A stretch of 64,000 nucleotides of DNA, from NCBI RefSeq assembly GCF_030410515.1, contig NZ_JAUHHD010000003.1, positions 496,001 through 560,000 on the forward strand. The letters run 5' to 3'. Below the pieces are notes generated by a model. It did not search any database and was not told the origin of the DNA. It saw only the letters and a list, made by a program, of their open reading frames with translations. A program made the position numbers and the translations under genes. Shown piece by piece: positions 55,967 through 64,000 of this stretch. The stretch is from Arthrobacter sp. YD4 (GTDB lineage: Bacteria > Actinomycetota > Actinomycetes > Actinomycetales > Micrococcaceae). Position 1 is the stretch's first letter, and every line of letters begins with the position of its first letter.

Positions 55967-57628
55967 TCAGGAGGCCGGCGCCTGCCCCAGCAGCTCTGCC
56001 AGGAACGCCCCGGCGTCCTGGTGCCGGTCGAACAAAGCGCCGGTCAGGGCCTCGGTTCCGCGCAGCGGTTCGCGGGTGGGGACGCGCTGCAGTTTGCCCC
56101 GGCCGGGGAGGTCGAAGATCACGGAATCCCAGCTGGCACCGACCAGGTCATGCCCGAAGCGGCTGACGCAGCGGCCGCGGAAATAGGCCCGGGTGTCCGA
56201 CGGCGGCTCGCCGACGGCGCGCTCGATCTCCGCCTCCGTGGCAACCCGTTGCATCCGGCCGCGGGCGAGGAGCCGGTGGTAGAGGCCCTTCTCGGGGCGG
56301 ATGTCCGCCCACTGCAGGTCCACCAGGCCCAGCCGGGCATCGGACCAGTCCAGCCCGTCCCGCTGCCGGTAGCCCTCCAGCAGGGACAGCTTGGCCAGCC
56401 ATTCCACGGAGGACGCGGCCGCCGCCCGGTCGCCGTCGAGCGCGGTCAGCGTCGCAGCCCACCGGTCCAGCAGCGCGCGGGTGTGCCCGTCGCCGTCGAC
56501 GGCGTCGCCCACCCCGGTCTCTTGGGCGAGCTTGGACGCGGCCTCGTGGTACATCCACTGGATGTCCAGGGCGGTGACGCGGCGGCCGTCCTTGAGCCGA
56601 AGCGTGCCGGTCAGGGCCGTGTCGTGGCTGACGGACTGCAGCGCCGCCACCGGGTCGTGGACCTCGATCCGCGGGGCCAGGCCCGCTTCGATCAGGCTGA
56701 GGACCGCCGCGGTGGTGCCGAACTTGAGGTAGTTGGCGGCCTCGCTCAAGTTGGCGTCGCCGATGATCACGTGCAGCCGGCGGTACTTGTCCGCCGTGGC
56801 ATGCGGTTCGTCGCGGGTGTTGATGATCGGCCGTCGGATGGTGGTTTCCAGCCCCACCTCGGTCTCGAAGAAGTCGGCGCGCTGGCTGATCTGGTAGCCG
56901 GCGCGGGAGCTGTCCTGGCCGAGACCCACGCGGCCCGCCCCGCACATGACCTGCCGGGTGATGAAGAACGGCGTCAGGCCGCGGACGATGTCGCCGAACG
57001 GCGTGGAGCGCGGCATCAGGTAGTTCTCGTGTGAGCCGTAGGAGACGGACTTGTTGTCCGTGTTGTTCTTGTAGAGGTTGATCGGCGGCAATTCCGGGTC
57101 GGCCGCCAGCCGGCGCACGGCGGCGAGGGCCACCAGGTCACCGGCGGCGTCCCAGACGACGGCGTCGTGCGGGTTGGTGACCTCGGGGCTGGAATACTCC
57201 GGGTGGGCATGGTCGACGTAAAGCCGGGCCCCGTTGCCCAGGACCATGTTCATCAGCAGCGAGCCGGACTCGTCCTCGCCGTCGCGCTCCAGCTCGCCGC
57301 GGCCGTAGGCCAGCGCCACCGACTCGGCATCAAGCACCGGCGGCCGGTCGGTCAGCTGCTCGGGATCCGCCGCGGCCCGCTCCACCGTCCAGCCGCGGGC
57401 GTCGTGCAGCGGCTCCTCGTCGGTGTAGTCCCAGCGGGTTTCCGCTCCGCCGGCGGCCCGCTGGCGGGTGACCTGGGCGTATGCCTGGATCACCCGGGCG
57501 GACATCATGGTGGCGTTCGCGCCCGGCGCGGACGGGGCGTGGATCCCGTATTCGGTTTCTGATCCCATCACCCGCATCACGCCGCCGGCGGGCAGGGCGC
57601 CGGTTCCGGCGGCGGGGCCAGCCGTCAC
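55967..57628 (-). CDS. dop: deamidase/depupylase Dop
   Basis: The 553-residue enzyme deamidates Pup-Gln and removes Pup from substrates. It shares the PafA fold: [14 protein letters not shown] near residue 20, [17 protein letters not shown] and [17 protein letters not shown], and has the family's extra flexible Dop-loop near residues 42-80. The GTG start overlaps the arc stop (GTGA); an ATG at 57577 ([10 protein letters not shown]) is a possible alternative. It precedes pup by 89 nt. Confidence 0.96.
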   Translation of the reverse strand: MTAGPAAGTGALPAGGVMRVMGSETEYGIHAPSAPGANATMMSARVIQAYAQVTRQRAAGGAETRWDYTDEEPLHDARGWTVERAAADPEQLTDRPPVLDAESVALAYGRGELERDGEDESGSLLMNMVLGNGARLYVDHAHPEYSSPEVTNPHDAVVWDAAGDLVALAAVRRLAADPELPPINLYKNNTDNKSVSYGSHENYLMPRSTPFGDIVRGLTPFFITRQVMCGAGRVGLGQDSSRAGYQISQRADFFETEVGLETTIRRPIINTRDEPHATADKYRRLHVIIGDANLSEAANYLKFGTTAAVLSLIEAGLAPRIEVHDPVAALQSVSHDTALTGTLRLKDGRRVTALDIQWMYHEAASKLAQETGVGDAVDGDGHTRALLDRWAATLTALDGDRAAAASSVEWLAKLSLLEGYRQRDGLDWSDARLGLVDLQWADIRPEKGLYHRLLARGRMQRVATEAEIERAVGEPPSDTRAYFRGRCVSRFGHDLVGASWDSVIFDLPGRGKLQRVPTREPLRGTEALTGALFDRHQDAGAFLAELLGQAPAS

Positions 57629-59418
57629 AGGTACTGGCCTGTGGTGGGCATCGTCTCGATTGTCTTGCCGGGTTCCTGGCCGGCCTTGCCTTGGACGATG
57701 GTGCGGATATACGTGATGCGTTCTCCCTTCTTGCCGGAGATCCGGGCCCAGTCATCCGGGTTGGTGGTGTTGGGCATGTCCTCGTGCTCGCGGAATTCGT
57801 CCACCACGGCGTGCAGGAGGTGGTCGATCCGCAGGCCCTTCTGGCCGGTGGTGAGCAGGTCCTTGATGGCGGACTTCTTGGCCCGGTCCACCACGTTCTG
57901 GACGACGGCGCCGGAGTTGAAGTCCTTGAAGTAGAGCATCTCGGTGTCGCCGTTGGCGTAGGTAACCTCGAGGTATTCGTTGGACTTTTCGGTGGAGTAC
58001 ATCGCCTCGACGGTGCGCTGGATCATGGCGTCCACGGTGGCTTGGACGTCGCCGTGGTGCTCGGCGATGTCGGACTCGTGGAACGGCAGGTCCGTGGTGA
58101 TGTATTTGTTGAAGATGTCCGCGGCGGCCTCGGCGTCGGGCCGCTGGATCTTCACCTTGACGTCCAGCCGGCCGGGGCGCAGGATGGCCGGGTCGATCAT
58201 GTCCTCGCGGTTCGATGCGCCGATCACGATCACGTTGTCCAGGCGCTCCACGCCGTCGATCTCGCTCAGCAGCTGCGGCACGATCGTGGTTTCGACGTCG
58301 GAGGAGATGCCGGTGCCGCGGGTGCGGAAGAGCGAATCCATCTCATCGAAGAAGACGACGACGGGGCTGCCGTCGGAGGCCTTCTCCCGGGCGCGGGCAA
58401 AGATGAGCCGGATGTGCCGTTCGGTCTCGCCGACGTACTTGTCCAGCAGCTCCGGGCCCTTGATGTTCAGGAAGTAGCTCTTCATGTCGCTCTTGCCGGC
58501 GCGTTCCGCGGCGCGTGCGGCCAGGGAGTTGGCCACGGCCTTGGCGATCAGGGTCTTGCCGCAGCCGGGAGGGCCATAGAGCAGGATGCCCTTGGGGGCC
58601 TTGAGCCCGTGCTCGCGGTACAGGTCCGGGTGCAGGAACGGCAGTTCGACGGCGTCGCGGATCTGCTCGATCTGCGGGCCCAGGCCGCCGATGTCCTGGT
58701 AGGTGATGTCCGGGACTTCCTCGAGGACCAGGTTCTCCACCTCGGACCGCGGAATCTTCTCCAGGGCGTAGCCGGTGCGGGTGTCGACCGAGAGCGCGTC
58801 GCCCACACGGAGTTTCCGGGTCAGCAGCGAGCCGGAGAGCCGGACGACGCGTTCCTCGTCGGCACGGCCCACCACCAGGGCGCGGTCTGAGCCGAGCAGT
58901 TCCTTAAGGGTGACCAGTTCGCCGGCGCGTTCGTAGCCGAGGCCGGCCACCACCAGCAGCGCCTCGTTGAGGAGCACCTCCTGGCCGACCGCCAGCTGGC
59001 TGATGTTGACCAGCGGGCTGATTCCCACGCGCATCTTGCGGCCGGCATTGAAGATGTCTACCGATTCCTCGGTGGTGGCCTGGCCGCCGCCGTTGGGAAC
59101 GTGCCGTTTCGGGTTCAGCTGCAGGATGGTGCCAAAGCTGTAGGGCGGCTGGCCCTCCTGGTCGAGGGCGTTCTTCAGCCGAAGGATCTCGGCCTTGGCC
59201 GTCTCCAGCATCCCCACGAGCTTGGCGTTGTTCTGCGTGGCGGCCGCAAGCTGCCGGTCGATGTGGCGCAGCTTGTCGCGGAGGATGTTGATTTGCCGCT
59301 CGGCAACGGTGGCCTCGGCGGCGGTGCGTGCCGCGTCCCCGGTGTTCCCCTGCTGCCCTACGGCGGCGGGGAACTGCTCATCGGGCGTGCGGCCCTGGTC
59401 GGTGTTCGGAGTCTCCAT
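57625..59418 (-). CDS. arc: proteasome-associated AAA ATPase Arc/Mpa
   Basis: The 597-residue hexameric unfoldase delivers pupylated proteins to the 20S core. It has an N-terminal coiled coil (about 33-88) that binds Pup, tandem OB domains (about 92-225), then the AAA module with Walker [10 protein letters not shown] (282-290), Walker [12 protein letters not shown] and sensor [10 protein letters not shown]. The C-terminus is GQYL, the penultimate-Tyr motif that opens the proteasome gate. GAAGGGG precedes the ATG. It is coupled to dop by overlap. Confidence 0.97.
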   Translation of the reverse strand: METPNTDQGRTPDEQFPAAVGQQGNTGDAARTAAEATVAERQINILRDKLRHIDRQLAAATQNNAKLVGMLETAKAEILRLKNALDQEGQPPYSFGTILQLNPKRHVPNGGGQATTEESVDIFNAGRKMRVGISPLVNISQLAVGQEVLLNEALLVVAGLGYERAGELVTLKELLGSDRALVVGRADEERVVRLSGSLLTRKLRVGDALSVDTRTGYALEKIPRSEVENLVLEEVPDITYQDIGGLGPQIEQIRDAVELPFLHPDLYREHGLKAPKGILLYGPPGCGKTLIAKAVANSLAARAAERAGKSDMKSYFLNIKGPELLDKYVGETERHIRLIFARAREKASDGSPVVVFFDEMDSLFRTRGTGISSDVETTIVPQLLSEIDGVERLDNVIVIGASNREDMIDPAILRPGRLDVKVKIQRPDAEAAADIFNKYITTDLPFHESDIAEHHGDVQATVDAMIQRTVEAMYSTEKSNEYLEVTYANGDTEMLYFKDFNSGAVVQNVVDRAKKSAIKDLLTTGQKGLRIDHLLHAVVDEFREHEDMPNTTNPDDWARISGKKGERITYIRTIVQGKAGQEPGKTIETMPTTGQYL

Positions 59419-59499
59419 CGTGCATCAGCCCCTTCAGTACAGCTATTAAGACCATAACGCGAAGAGGGCCGACGCCGGGGAAGACTTCCGAAATACGGA

Positions 59500-60549
59500 C
59501 TAGTTCGTGACCTCGGGGCCGTCCACCACGTTGGTGCCGGCGATCGCGTCACGGGCCGCGCGCCGCAGCTTCTTATCCGACACGGCCCGCTCCCCCACGG
59601 CGCCGGGGGTCCAGGCGTTGACGTCTTCGGCGTCGAACTCGGTCTTGGACGGGCGGCGCTTGACGGAGATACCGGTGACGCCGTCGGCGAGGCGGCGGGT
59701 GACCAGCAGGAAGCCGGTGTGGGCCACCATGCGGTGGTCCGGGCGGACAGCCAGGCCCTCAAGGTGCCAGCCGCGGACCATGGATTCCCAGGCATCGGGT
59801 TCGGTGAAGCGGCCGTCGGCGCGGATGGCCTCGGCGGTGCGGGACAGCTGCGTCACGGTGGCGACGTAGTTGATCCAGACGCCCCCGGGCGCCAGGACTG
59901 TGGCGACGGCGTCGAGGCATTCCCAGGGCGCCAGCATGTCCAGCACCACGCGGTCCACGGAGCCGGGTTCCTCGGTCTTGACGACCTGTTCCTGGAAGTC
60001 GCCCAGGGTGATCTGCCAGGCCGGGTGCGGGCCGCCGAAGATGGTTTCGACGTTGCCGCGGGCGATGTCGGCGAACTCTTCGCGCCGTTCAAAGGAGTGC
60101 AGGTAGCCGTTGTCGCCCACCGCGCGGAGCAGTGAGATCGACAGCGCGCCGGAACCGACGCCGGCCTCGACGACGCGGGCGCCGGGGAAGATGTCCGCCA
60201 TGGTGACGATCTGGGCGGCGTCCTTGGGGTAGACGACCGCCGCGCCGCGCGGCATGGAGAGGACGAAGTCCGAGAGCAGCGGCCGCAGGGTCTGGTACTG
60301 CTGGCCGACGTTGTTGACCACCACGGAGCCGTCCGGCTTGCCGATGATCTCGTCGTGGTTGAGGAAGCCGCGGTGGGTGTGGAACGCGCCGCCGGTCTCG
60401 AGGCTGATGGTGTTCATCCGGCCGCGTTCGTCGGTCAGCTGCACCCGCTCGCCCACCCGGAACGGACCTCGGCGGCGGTTTGCACCGGCCGGGGTCAGCG
60501 GGGGGACGTCCCCGTGAGGGGTGGCGTTGGCGGCGGTGTCGCTGCTCAT
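59500..60549 (-). CDS. trmI: tRNA (adenine-N1)-methyltransferase TrmI
   Basis: The 349-residue enzyme methylates A58 of tRNA. Its N-terminal small domain has FRVGERVQLTDERGRMNTISL, and the SAM domain has VVEAGVGSGALSISLLRA, SFERREEFADIARGN and VDRVVLDMLAPWE. A C-terminal extension of about 70 residues follows the usual end. It lies between the site-2 protease and arc, the same neighbourhood as Rv2118c in mycobacteria. GGAGCGAGG lies before ATG 60549. Confidence 0.95.
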   Translation of the reverse strand: MSSDTAANATPHGDVPPLTPAGANRRRGPFRVGERVQLTDERGRMNTISLETGGAFHTHRGFLNHDEIIGKPDGSVVVNNVGQQYQTLRPLLSDFVLSMPRGAAVVYPKDAAQIVTMADIFPGARVVEAGVGSGALSISLLRAVGDNGYLHSFERREEFADIARGNVETIFGGPHPAWQITLGDFQEQVVKTEEPGSVDRVVLDMLAPWECLDAVATVLAPGGVWINYVATVTQLSRTAEAIRADGRFTEPDAWESMVRGWHLEGLAVRPDHRMVAHTGFLLVTRRLADGVTGISVKRRPSKTEFDAEDVNAWTPGAVGERAVSDKKLRRAARDAIAGTNVVDGPEVTN

Positions 60550-60685
60550 GGGATGTTCCTCGCTCCTGTGACGCTGGGTGGCCGCAGATTCGGCGGCGGC
60601 CCGTGGGTTGGCCGGAGATTCACGGCCGGCAGGTAACTCTACCGGTTTCCGGCCCGCTTGGGGGTTTCGGGTGGTCCGGTGACAG

Positions 60686-61870
60686 TCAGCCGCGCTGTTT
60701 GCCGGTGAGGGTGTTGAGGACGGTCAGCTGGCGCAGTAGGCCGGTGACGCGCCCGGCGTCGTCGATCACCGCGTAGTCCGAGCCCTCCAGTTGCGCGAGG
60801 TACGTCAGGAGTTCCGCGCCCCGGTCCGTCCCCTTGACGTAGGCGCCGGCCGTGAGCGGGTACGCGACCGCCGTCGCCGGCGTCGTGTCGGCAAGATCGG
60901 CGGGAACCTGCGCGGCGGAAGCGGGGTCGACGACGGCGGAGGGACGGCCGTCGGGGCCGTAGAGGACGACGGCGGGGCTGCCGGCGGGCGAGAACCGCAG
61001 CACCTCGGCGACGCTGGTTGCGGCGGGTAGGCCGATGGCCGGTTCGGCCAGTGCGGCCGCTGCCACGAGCGGGAGCCGGCTACGGTACCGGGCCTGCTGG
61101 ATCGAGGCGGTGGCGCCGAGCCAGAGGAAGCTCCCCACCAAGAGCGTGATCAACAGCAGGGAGGTGTCCGGCCGGTTGCCGCTGAGCAGGGGAAGCGCCA
61201 CGAACCAGATGACCAGAGCCGCCACGATGATCCGGCCCGCCCAGCCGGCGGCGATGGTGCCCTTCTCGTGGCTGCCGGTGGCCTTCCACACGGCGGATTC
61301 CACCAGGCGGCCACCGTCGAGCGGAAGGCCGGGCAGCACGTTGAAAATGCCGATCAGGAGGTTGGCCCACACGAAGATGTTCGCCAGGGTGTCCGCGACG
61401 CCCGTCAGCTGGCCGCCGGAGACCACCAGCCAGCCGGCGCCGGCCAGGACCAGGTTCGCGACGGGGCCGGCCATGGCCACCAGCACGGACTTCCCGGGCG
61501 AGGCGGTGAACTCCTCGAACTGGGTGTGGCCGCCCCATAGGTTAAGGACGATCTTGCTGGTGGGCCAGCGGTACATCCGGGCGGTCAGGGCGTGGGCCAG
61601 TTCATGGACCAGCACCGAGATGAGCAGCAGCACGGCATAGGCGAACGCCACGAGGTAGGCGGTGGCGCCGAGCCGGGGGTTGTTGTGCGCCAGCACCGGG
61701 CCGTAGGCGATCACGGTAAACGCGGCGATCGCGAACCAGGAATAGGCCAGGATGACGGGGATGCCGGCGATCCGGCCGAGCGGAATGCCGCCGCGCAGGG
61801 AGAACGGCTTGTCCTCGGCCGGTTTGTCGGTGCGCTCCCTGCCTGCCGGGGGCCCGGACGGTTCAGTCAT
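60686..61870 (-). CDS. site-2 protease (M50) with CBS domain
   Basis: The 394-residue intramembrane metalloprotease has the zinc motif VHELAHAL (HExxH) near residue 90 and the second motif NVLPGLPLDGGRLVE (Asp ligand). About six membrane helices are present, with a C-terminal CBS region after residue 275 (SVAEVLRFSPAGSPAVVLYG, AVIDDAGRVTGLL). Such CBS-type S2P enzymes act in regulated intramembrane proteolysis. The start could also be GTG 61879; either way it overlaps the HAD gene end. trmI follows on the same strand. Confidence 0.92.
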   Translation of the reverse strand: MTEPSGPPAGRERTDKPAEDKPFSLRGGIPLGRIAGIPVILAYSWFAIAAFTVIAYGPVLAHNNPRLGATAYLVAFAYAVLLLISVLVHELAHALTARMYRWPTSKIVLNLWGGHTQFEEFTASPGKSVLVAMAGPVANLVLAGAGWLVVSGGQLTGVADTLANIFVWANLLIGIFNVLPGLPLDGGRLVESAVWKATGSHEKGTIAAGWAGRIIVAALVIWFVALPLLSGNRPDTSLLLITLLVGSFLWLGATASIQQARYRSRLPLVAAAALAEPAIGLPAATSVAEVLRFSPAGSPAVVLYGPDGRPSAVVDPASAAQVPADLADTTPATAVAYPLTAGAYVKGTDRGAELLTYLAQLEGSDYAVIDDAGRVTGLLRQLTVLNTLTGKQRG

Positions 61871-62603
61871 TGCGGCCACCGCCGCTGAAGGCCGGGGCGG
61901 GTGCCGGGGTGGTTGCGTGGCGCAGGGTTACGAGTTCCTGGAGGTCCGCGACGGTGCGGCCGGCCAGGGTGTCCCAGGTGGCGCGGCGGGGATCTTCCGG
62001 CAACGGAACGATGTGCGGGATGGCCACCGTGGTGACGCCGGAGGCGACCGCTGCGGCGACGCCCGGGGCGGAGTCTTCGAGGGCCACGCAGTGCTGCAGT
62101 CCCAGCTCCGGGTCGGCCTCCTGCAGCAGTTCCACGGCCTTGAGGTAGGCCTCCGGGTGGGGCTTGCCCTGGGTGACGGTGTCTCCGGTGACAAGGAACT
62201 CGAAGTAGGGCTTGGGCAGGCTGGCCACGATTTCACGCGCGAGCGGCGCCTCGGACATGGTCACGAGTGCGCAGCGGATGCCGGCGGTGTGCAGTTCGTC
62301 GAGCAGTTCGCGGGCTCCCGGGCGCCACGGCACCTCCTCGCGGACCTGGCTGACCACATGCCCGGTGAGAGTGTCGATGATCTCGCGGATTTCCAGCCGC
62401 ACGCCCGCGTCCTGCAGGAGGCCGGCGGAGAACACCAGGGACTGGCCCACCAGCTGCATGGCTTGTTCGTGCGACCACTGGCCGCCGTGTTCCTCGACCA
62501 GCGCGTGCTCGGCGGCGATCCAGTACTGCTCGGTGTCTACGATGGTGCCGTCCATGTCCCAGAGAGCGGCTTTGAGCAGGGGCGTGGAGGCTGGCGATCG
62601 CAT
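61863..62603 (-). CDS. HAD-superfamily hydrolase (phosphatase-like)
   Basis: The 246-residue protein has the nucleophile motif LWDMDGTIVDTEQYW at the N-terminus (motif I, DxDGT), ALVTMSEAP (motif II), a conserved Lys in TQGKPHPEAYLKA (motif III) and ALEDSAPGVAAAVASG (motif IV). The cap is of type C1 (about 20-90), as in beta-phosphoglucomutase and phosphoglycolate phosphatase relatives. The substrate is unknown. The start is leaderless with TAGACT 7 nt upstream. It overlaps the S2P gene. Confidence 0.92.
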   Translation of the reverse strand: MRSPASTPLLKAALWDMDGTIVDTEQYWIAAEHALVEEHGGQWSHEQAMQLVGQSLVFSAGLLQDAGVRLEIREIIDTLTGHVVSQVREEVPWRPGARELLDELHTAGIRCALVTMSEAPLAREIVASLPKPYFEFLVTGDTVTQGKPHPEAYLKAVELLQEADPELGLQHCVALEDSAPGVAAAVASGVTTVAIPHIVPLPEDPRRATWDTLAGRTVADLQELVTLRHATTPAPAPAFSGGGRND

Positions 62604-62610
62604 GTCTTCC

Positions 62611-62616
62611 AGTCTA
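62611..62616 (-). promoter_or_regulatory. -10 element of the HAD hydrolase gene (leaderless)
   Basis: TAGACT on the - strand is separated by 7 nt (GGAAGAC) from the ATG at 62603. Confidence 0.5.
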
Positions 62617-62745
62617 CGGTGCGCTGTCCGAGGGCCGATTCCGCGGCGGCGTACGGGCCCGCCCCCTCGCGCGGACCGCTACGCCGAGGGCGAAGACGAC
62701 GGACTCAGGGGCCCGGCCTGACTGCATTCGTCCGGAACTTGGACG

Positions 62746-62751
62746 TAGGGT
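62746..62751 (+). promoter_or_regulatory. -10 element of the PAC2-family gene (leaderless)
   Basis: TAGGGT is followed after 6 nt (GAAGTC) by the ATG at 62758. The promoter is divergent from that of the HAD gene. Confidence 0.5.
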
Positions 62752-62757
62752 GAAGTC

Positions 62758-63663
62758 ATGAATAGCTTCGAGTCGGACACCCCGGAAACGGACGCCCTGC
62801 CTGAGCCGGAACGGTTGCTGCAGCCCGTCCCGGAAGGCCAGCGGATCACGGTGATGCTGGCGGCGTTCGAGGGCTGGAACGACGCCGGCGAGGCCGCCAG
62901 CGACGCCCTGCGCTACCTGAACAAGCTCTGGGGCGGCAAAAAGGTCGGCACCATCGACGCGGACGAGTACTACGACTTCCAGTTCACCCGCCCGGTCATC
63001 CGCCGGACCGCTTCCGGCGACCGCAAGATCAAGTGGCCCTCCACCCGGATCTTCAAGGCCAGCGTGCCGGGCTCGAACGTGGACGTGATCTTCGTCCAGG
63101 GCACCGAGCCGTCCTATAAGTGGCGCGCCTACACCGCCGAACTCCTGGTCCACGCCGAGGCGCTGAACGTCGACTACGTCATCCTGGTGGGGGCGCTCCT
63201 GGCGGACGTGCCGCACAGCCGTCCCATCCCGGTCAGCGCCTCGACCGACGACGCCGCGCTGCGGGAGCGAATGGACCTGGAGGCCTCGCAGTACGAGGGC
63301 CCGGTGGGGATTGTCGGCGTCCTGTCCGAGGTGGCGCTGCTGGCCGGGTTGCCGACCATCTCCCTCTGGGCCGCCGTGCCGCACTATGTGGCGCAGGCGC
63401 CGTCGCCGAAGGCCCAGCTGGCGCTGCTGCACAGGATCGAGGAGCTGCTGCAGCTTCCGCTGGACACACAGGAGCTGGTGGAGGACGCTGACGCGTGGGA
63501 GCGCGGCGTGGACGAGTTGGCCACTGAAGATCCCGAGATCGCGGCCTACGTACGCCAGCTCGAGGAGGCCAAGGACACCGCCGACCTGCCCGAGGCCAGC
63601 GGCGAGTCGATCGCCCGGGAGTTCGAGCGGTACCTGAAGCGCCGCGGCAAGGACAAGCCGTAG
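62758..63663 (+). CDS. PAC2-family protein (proteasome assembly chaperone-like)
   Basis: The 301-residue protein matches the PAC2 family: VMLAAFEGWNDAGEAASDAL, DADEYYDFQFTRP, VDVIFVQGTEPSYKWRAY, VILVGALLADVPHSRPIPV and YEGPVGIVGVLSEVALLAGLP. A charged helical C-terminus (about 215-300) is typical of actinobacterial members. Eukaryotic and archaeal relatives assist proteasome assembly; the bacterial role is not settled. It lies in the same region as prcA/prcB. Leaderless start with TAGGGT six bases upstream. Confidence 0.93.
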   Translation: MNSFESDTPETDALPEPERLLQPVPEGQRITVMLAAFEGWNDAGEAASDALRYLNKLWGGKKVGTIDADEYYDFQFTRPVIRRTASGDRKIKWPSTRIFKASVPGSNVDVIFVQGTEPSYKWRAYTAELLVHAEALNVDYVILVGALLADVPHSRPIPVSASTDDAALRERMDLEASQYEGPVGIVGVLSEVALLAGLPTISLWAAVPHYVAQAPSPKAQLALLHRIEELLQLPLDTQELVEDADAWERGVDELATEDPEIAAYVRQLEEAKDTADLPEASGESIAREFERYLKRRGKDKP

Positions 63664-63677
63664 GCCCTGCTTAAACT

Positions 63678-63720
63678 GCAAAGCGCCGGCGCCCCTGCCA
63701 GAGGGGCGCCGGCGCTTTGC
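63678..63720. terminator. perfect 19-bp hairpin between PAC2 gene and mshC
   Basis: GCAAAGCGCCGGCGCCCCT and its exact complement are separated by a five-base loop, between convergent stop codons at 63663 (+) and 63733 (-). A T-tract is essentially absent. Confidence 0.8.
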
Positions 63721-63732
63721 GTTGGCGGTTGC

Positions 63733-64000
63733 CTAGAGCTCGAGGCCGAGCAGGGCGTTGACGGCGTCGGACACCAGAGCGGCGTCGGTGGCCGAGGCCG
63801 GGGTGTCTCCGGCGGCGAGGGCGGCACCGGCCCAGGCGTCGACGGCGGCCAGTGCCTCAGGGGCGTTGAGGTCGTCCGAGAGAGCGGCGCGCATCTGTTC
63901 GATCAGGGCCTTGGCGGACCCTGCGGGCGCGGACTGGAGCGCCTTGCGCCAGGAATCGAGGCGGCGCTTGGCTTCCCCGAAGCCTTCGGCCGTCCAGGAC
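63733..64000 (-). CDS. mshC: cysteine--GlcN-inositol ligase MshC, C-terminal end only
   Basis: About 88 codons are visible before the right edge; the 5' part is outside. The translated tail ([51 protein letters not shown]) matches the C-terminal anticodon-stem-like domain of MshC, the mycothiol ligase related to cysteinyl-tRNA synthetase. CysS paralogues share this fold, but the acidic ALSDDLNAP segment and the PAC2 neighbour favour MshC. Confidence 0.8.
   Translation of the reverse strand, partial: SWTAEGFGEAKRRLDSWRKALQSAPAGSAKALIEQMRAALSDDLNAPEALAAVDAWAGAALAAGDTPASATDAALVSDAVNALLGLEL

Overview
The window looks like a chromosomal segment of a high-GC actinobacterium of the Micrococcaceae, most likely Arthrobacter or Pseudarthrobacter. 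The reasons are the aa3/bc1 respiratory operons with a diheme QcrC, a complete Pup-proteasome locus with a single fused PafBC regulator, RbpA, a mycothiol gene (mshC) at the right edge, many GTG starts and many leaderless genes. The genus is an inference from gene content and order, not from a database search.

Left block (1-17.4 kb, conserved core). A partial alpha/beta hydrolase and an FAD dehydrogenase are followed by pyrD, a DUF3043 membrane protein, an M20 dipeptidase and an A-type Fe-S carrier. Next come ctaC-ctaD-ctaF on the + strand and ctaE-qcrC-qcrA-qcrB on the - strand, which together encode the cytochrome bc1-aa3 supercomplex. Inserted between the two respiratory operons is a divergent pair, HPr and a DasR-like GntR regulator, with a dre-like palindrome between them. 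trpD is divergent from ctaE.

Middle block (17.5-34.3 kb, accessory). This holds a cysteine hydrolase, a tautomerase, a KmtR-like ArsR metal sensor coupled to a His-rich CDF exporter and followed by a degenerate HesB-like protein, then glgX and several small stress or hypothetical genes. It continues with a DUF427 protein, an isolated sigma-region-2-like protein, a rifampin ADP-ribosyltransferase (arr), a frameshifted methyltransferase, RidA and a UvrA paralogue. The UvrA paralogue is divergent from a three-gene type III polyketide operon (synthase, methyltransferase, FAD monooxygenase).

Right block (34.3-64 kb, conserved core). It carries def, an S9 peptidase, an RlmA-like methyltransferase, an NfeD/SPFH pair, rbpA behind a sigma-A-like and a sigma-R-like promoter, a polyprenol-phosphate mannose synthase and an amidohydrolase. 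After these come helY, tatC, tatA, a small membrane protein and pafBC; then two FKBP isomerases and pafA-prcA-prcB-pup-dop-arc; then trmI, a site-2 protease, a HAD hydrolase, a PAC2-family protein and the end of mshC. The order resembles the helY-tat-paf-prc-pup-dop-mpa-trmI-PAC2-mshC order of mycobacteria.

A recurring theme is the start signal. About twenty genes have a TANNNT-like -10 hexamer exactly 6-7 nt before the start codon and no Shine-Dalgarno, which predicts leaderless mRNAs. I saw no tRNA, rRNA, CRISPR array, transposase or prophage gene. The only gene-free stretch above 300 bases (40965-41296) holds a terminator and the rbpA promoter/leader region.
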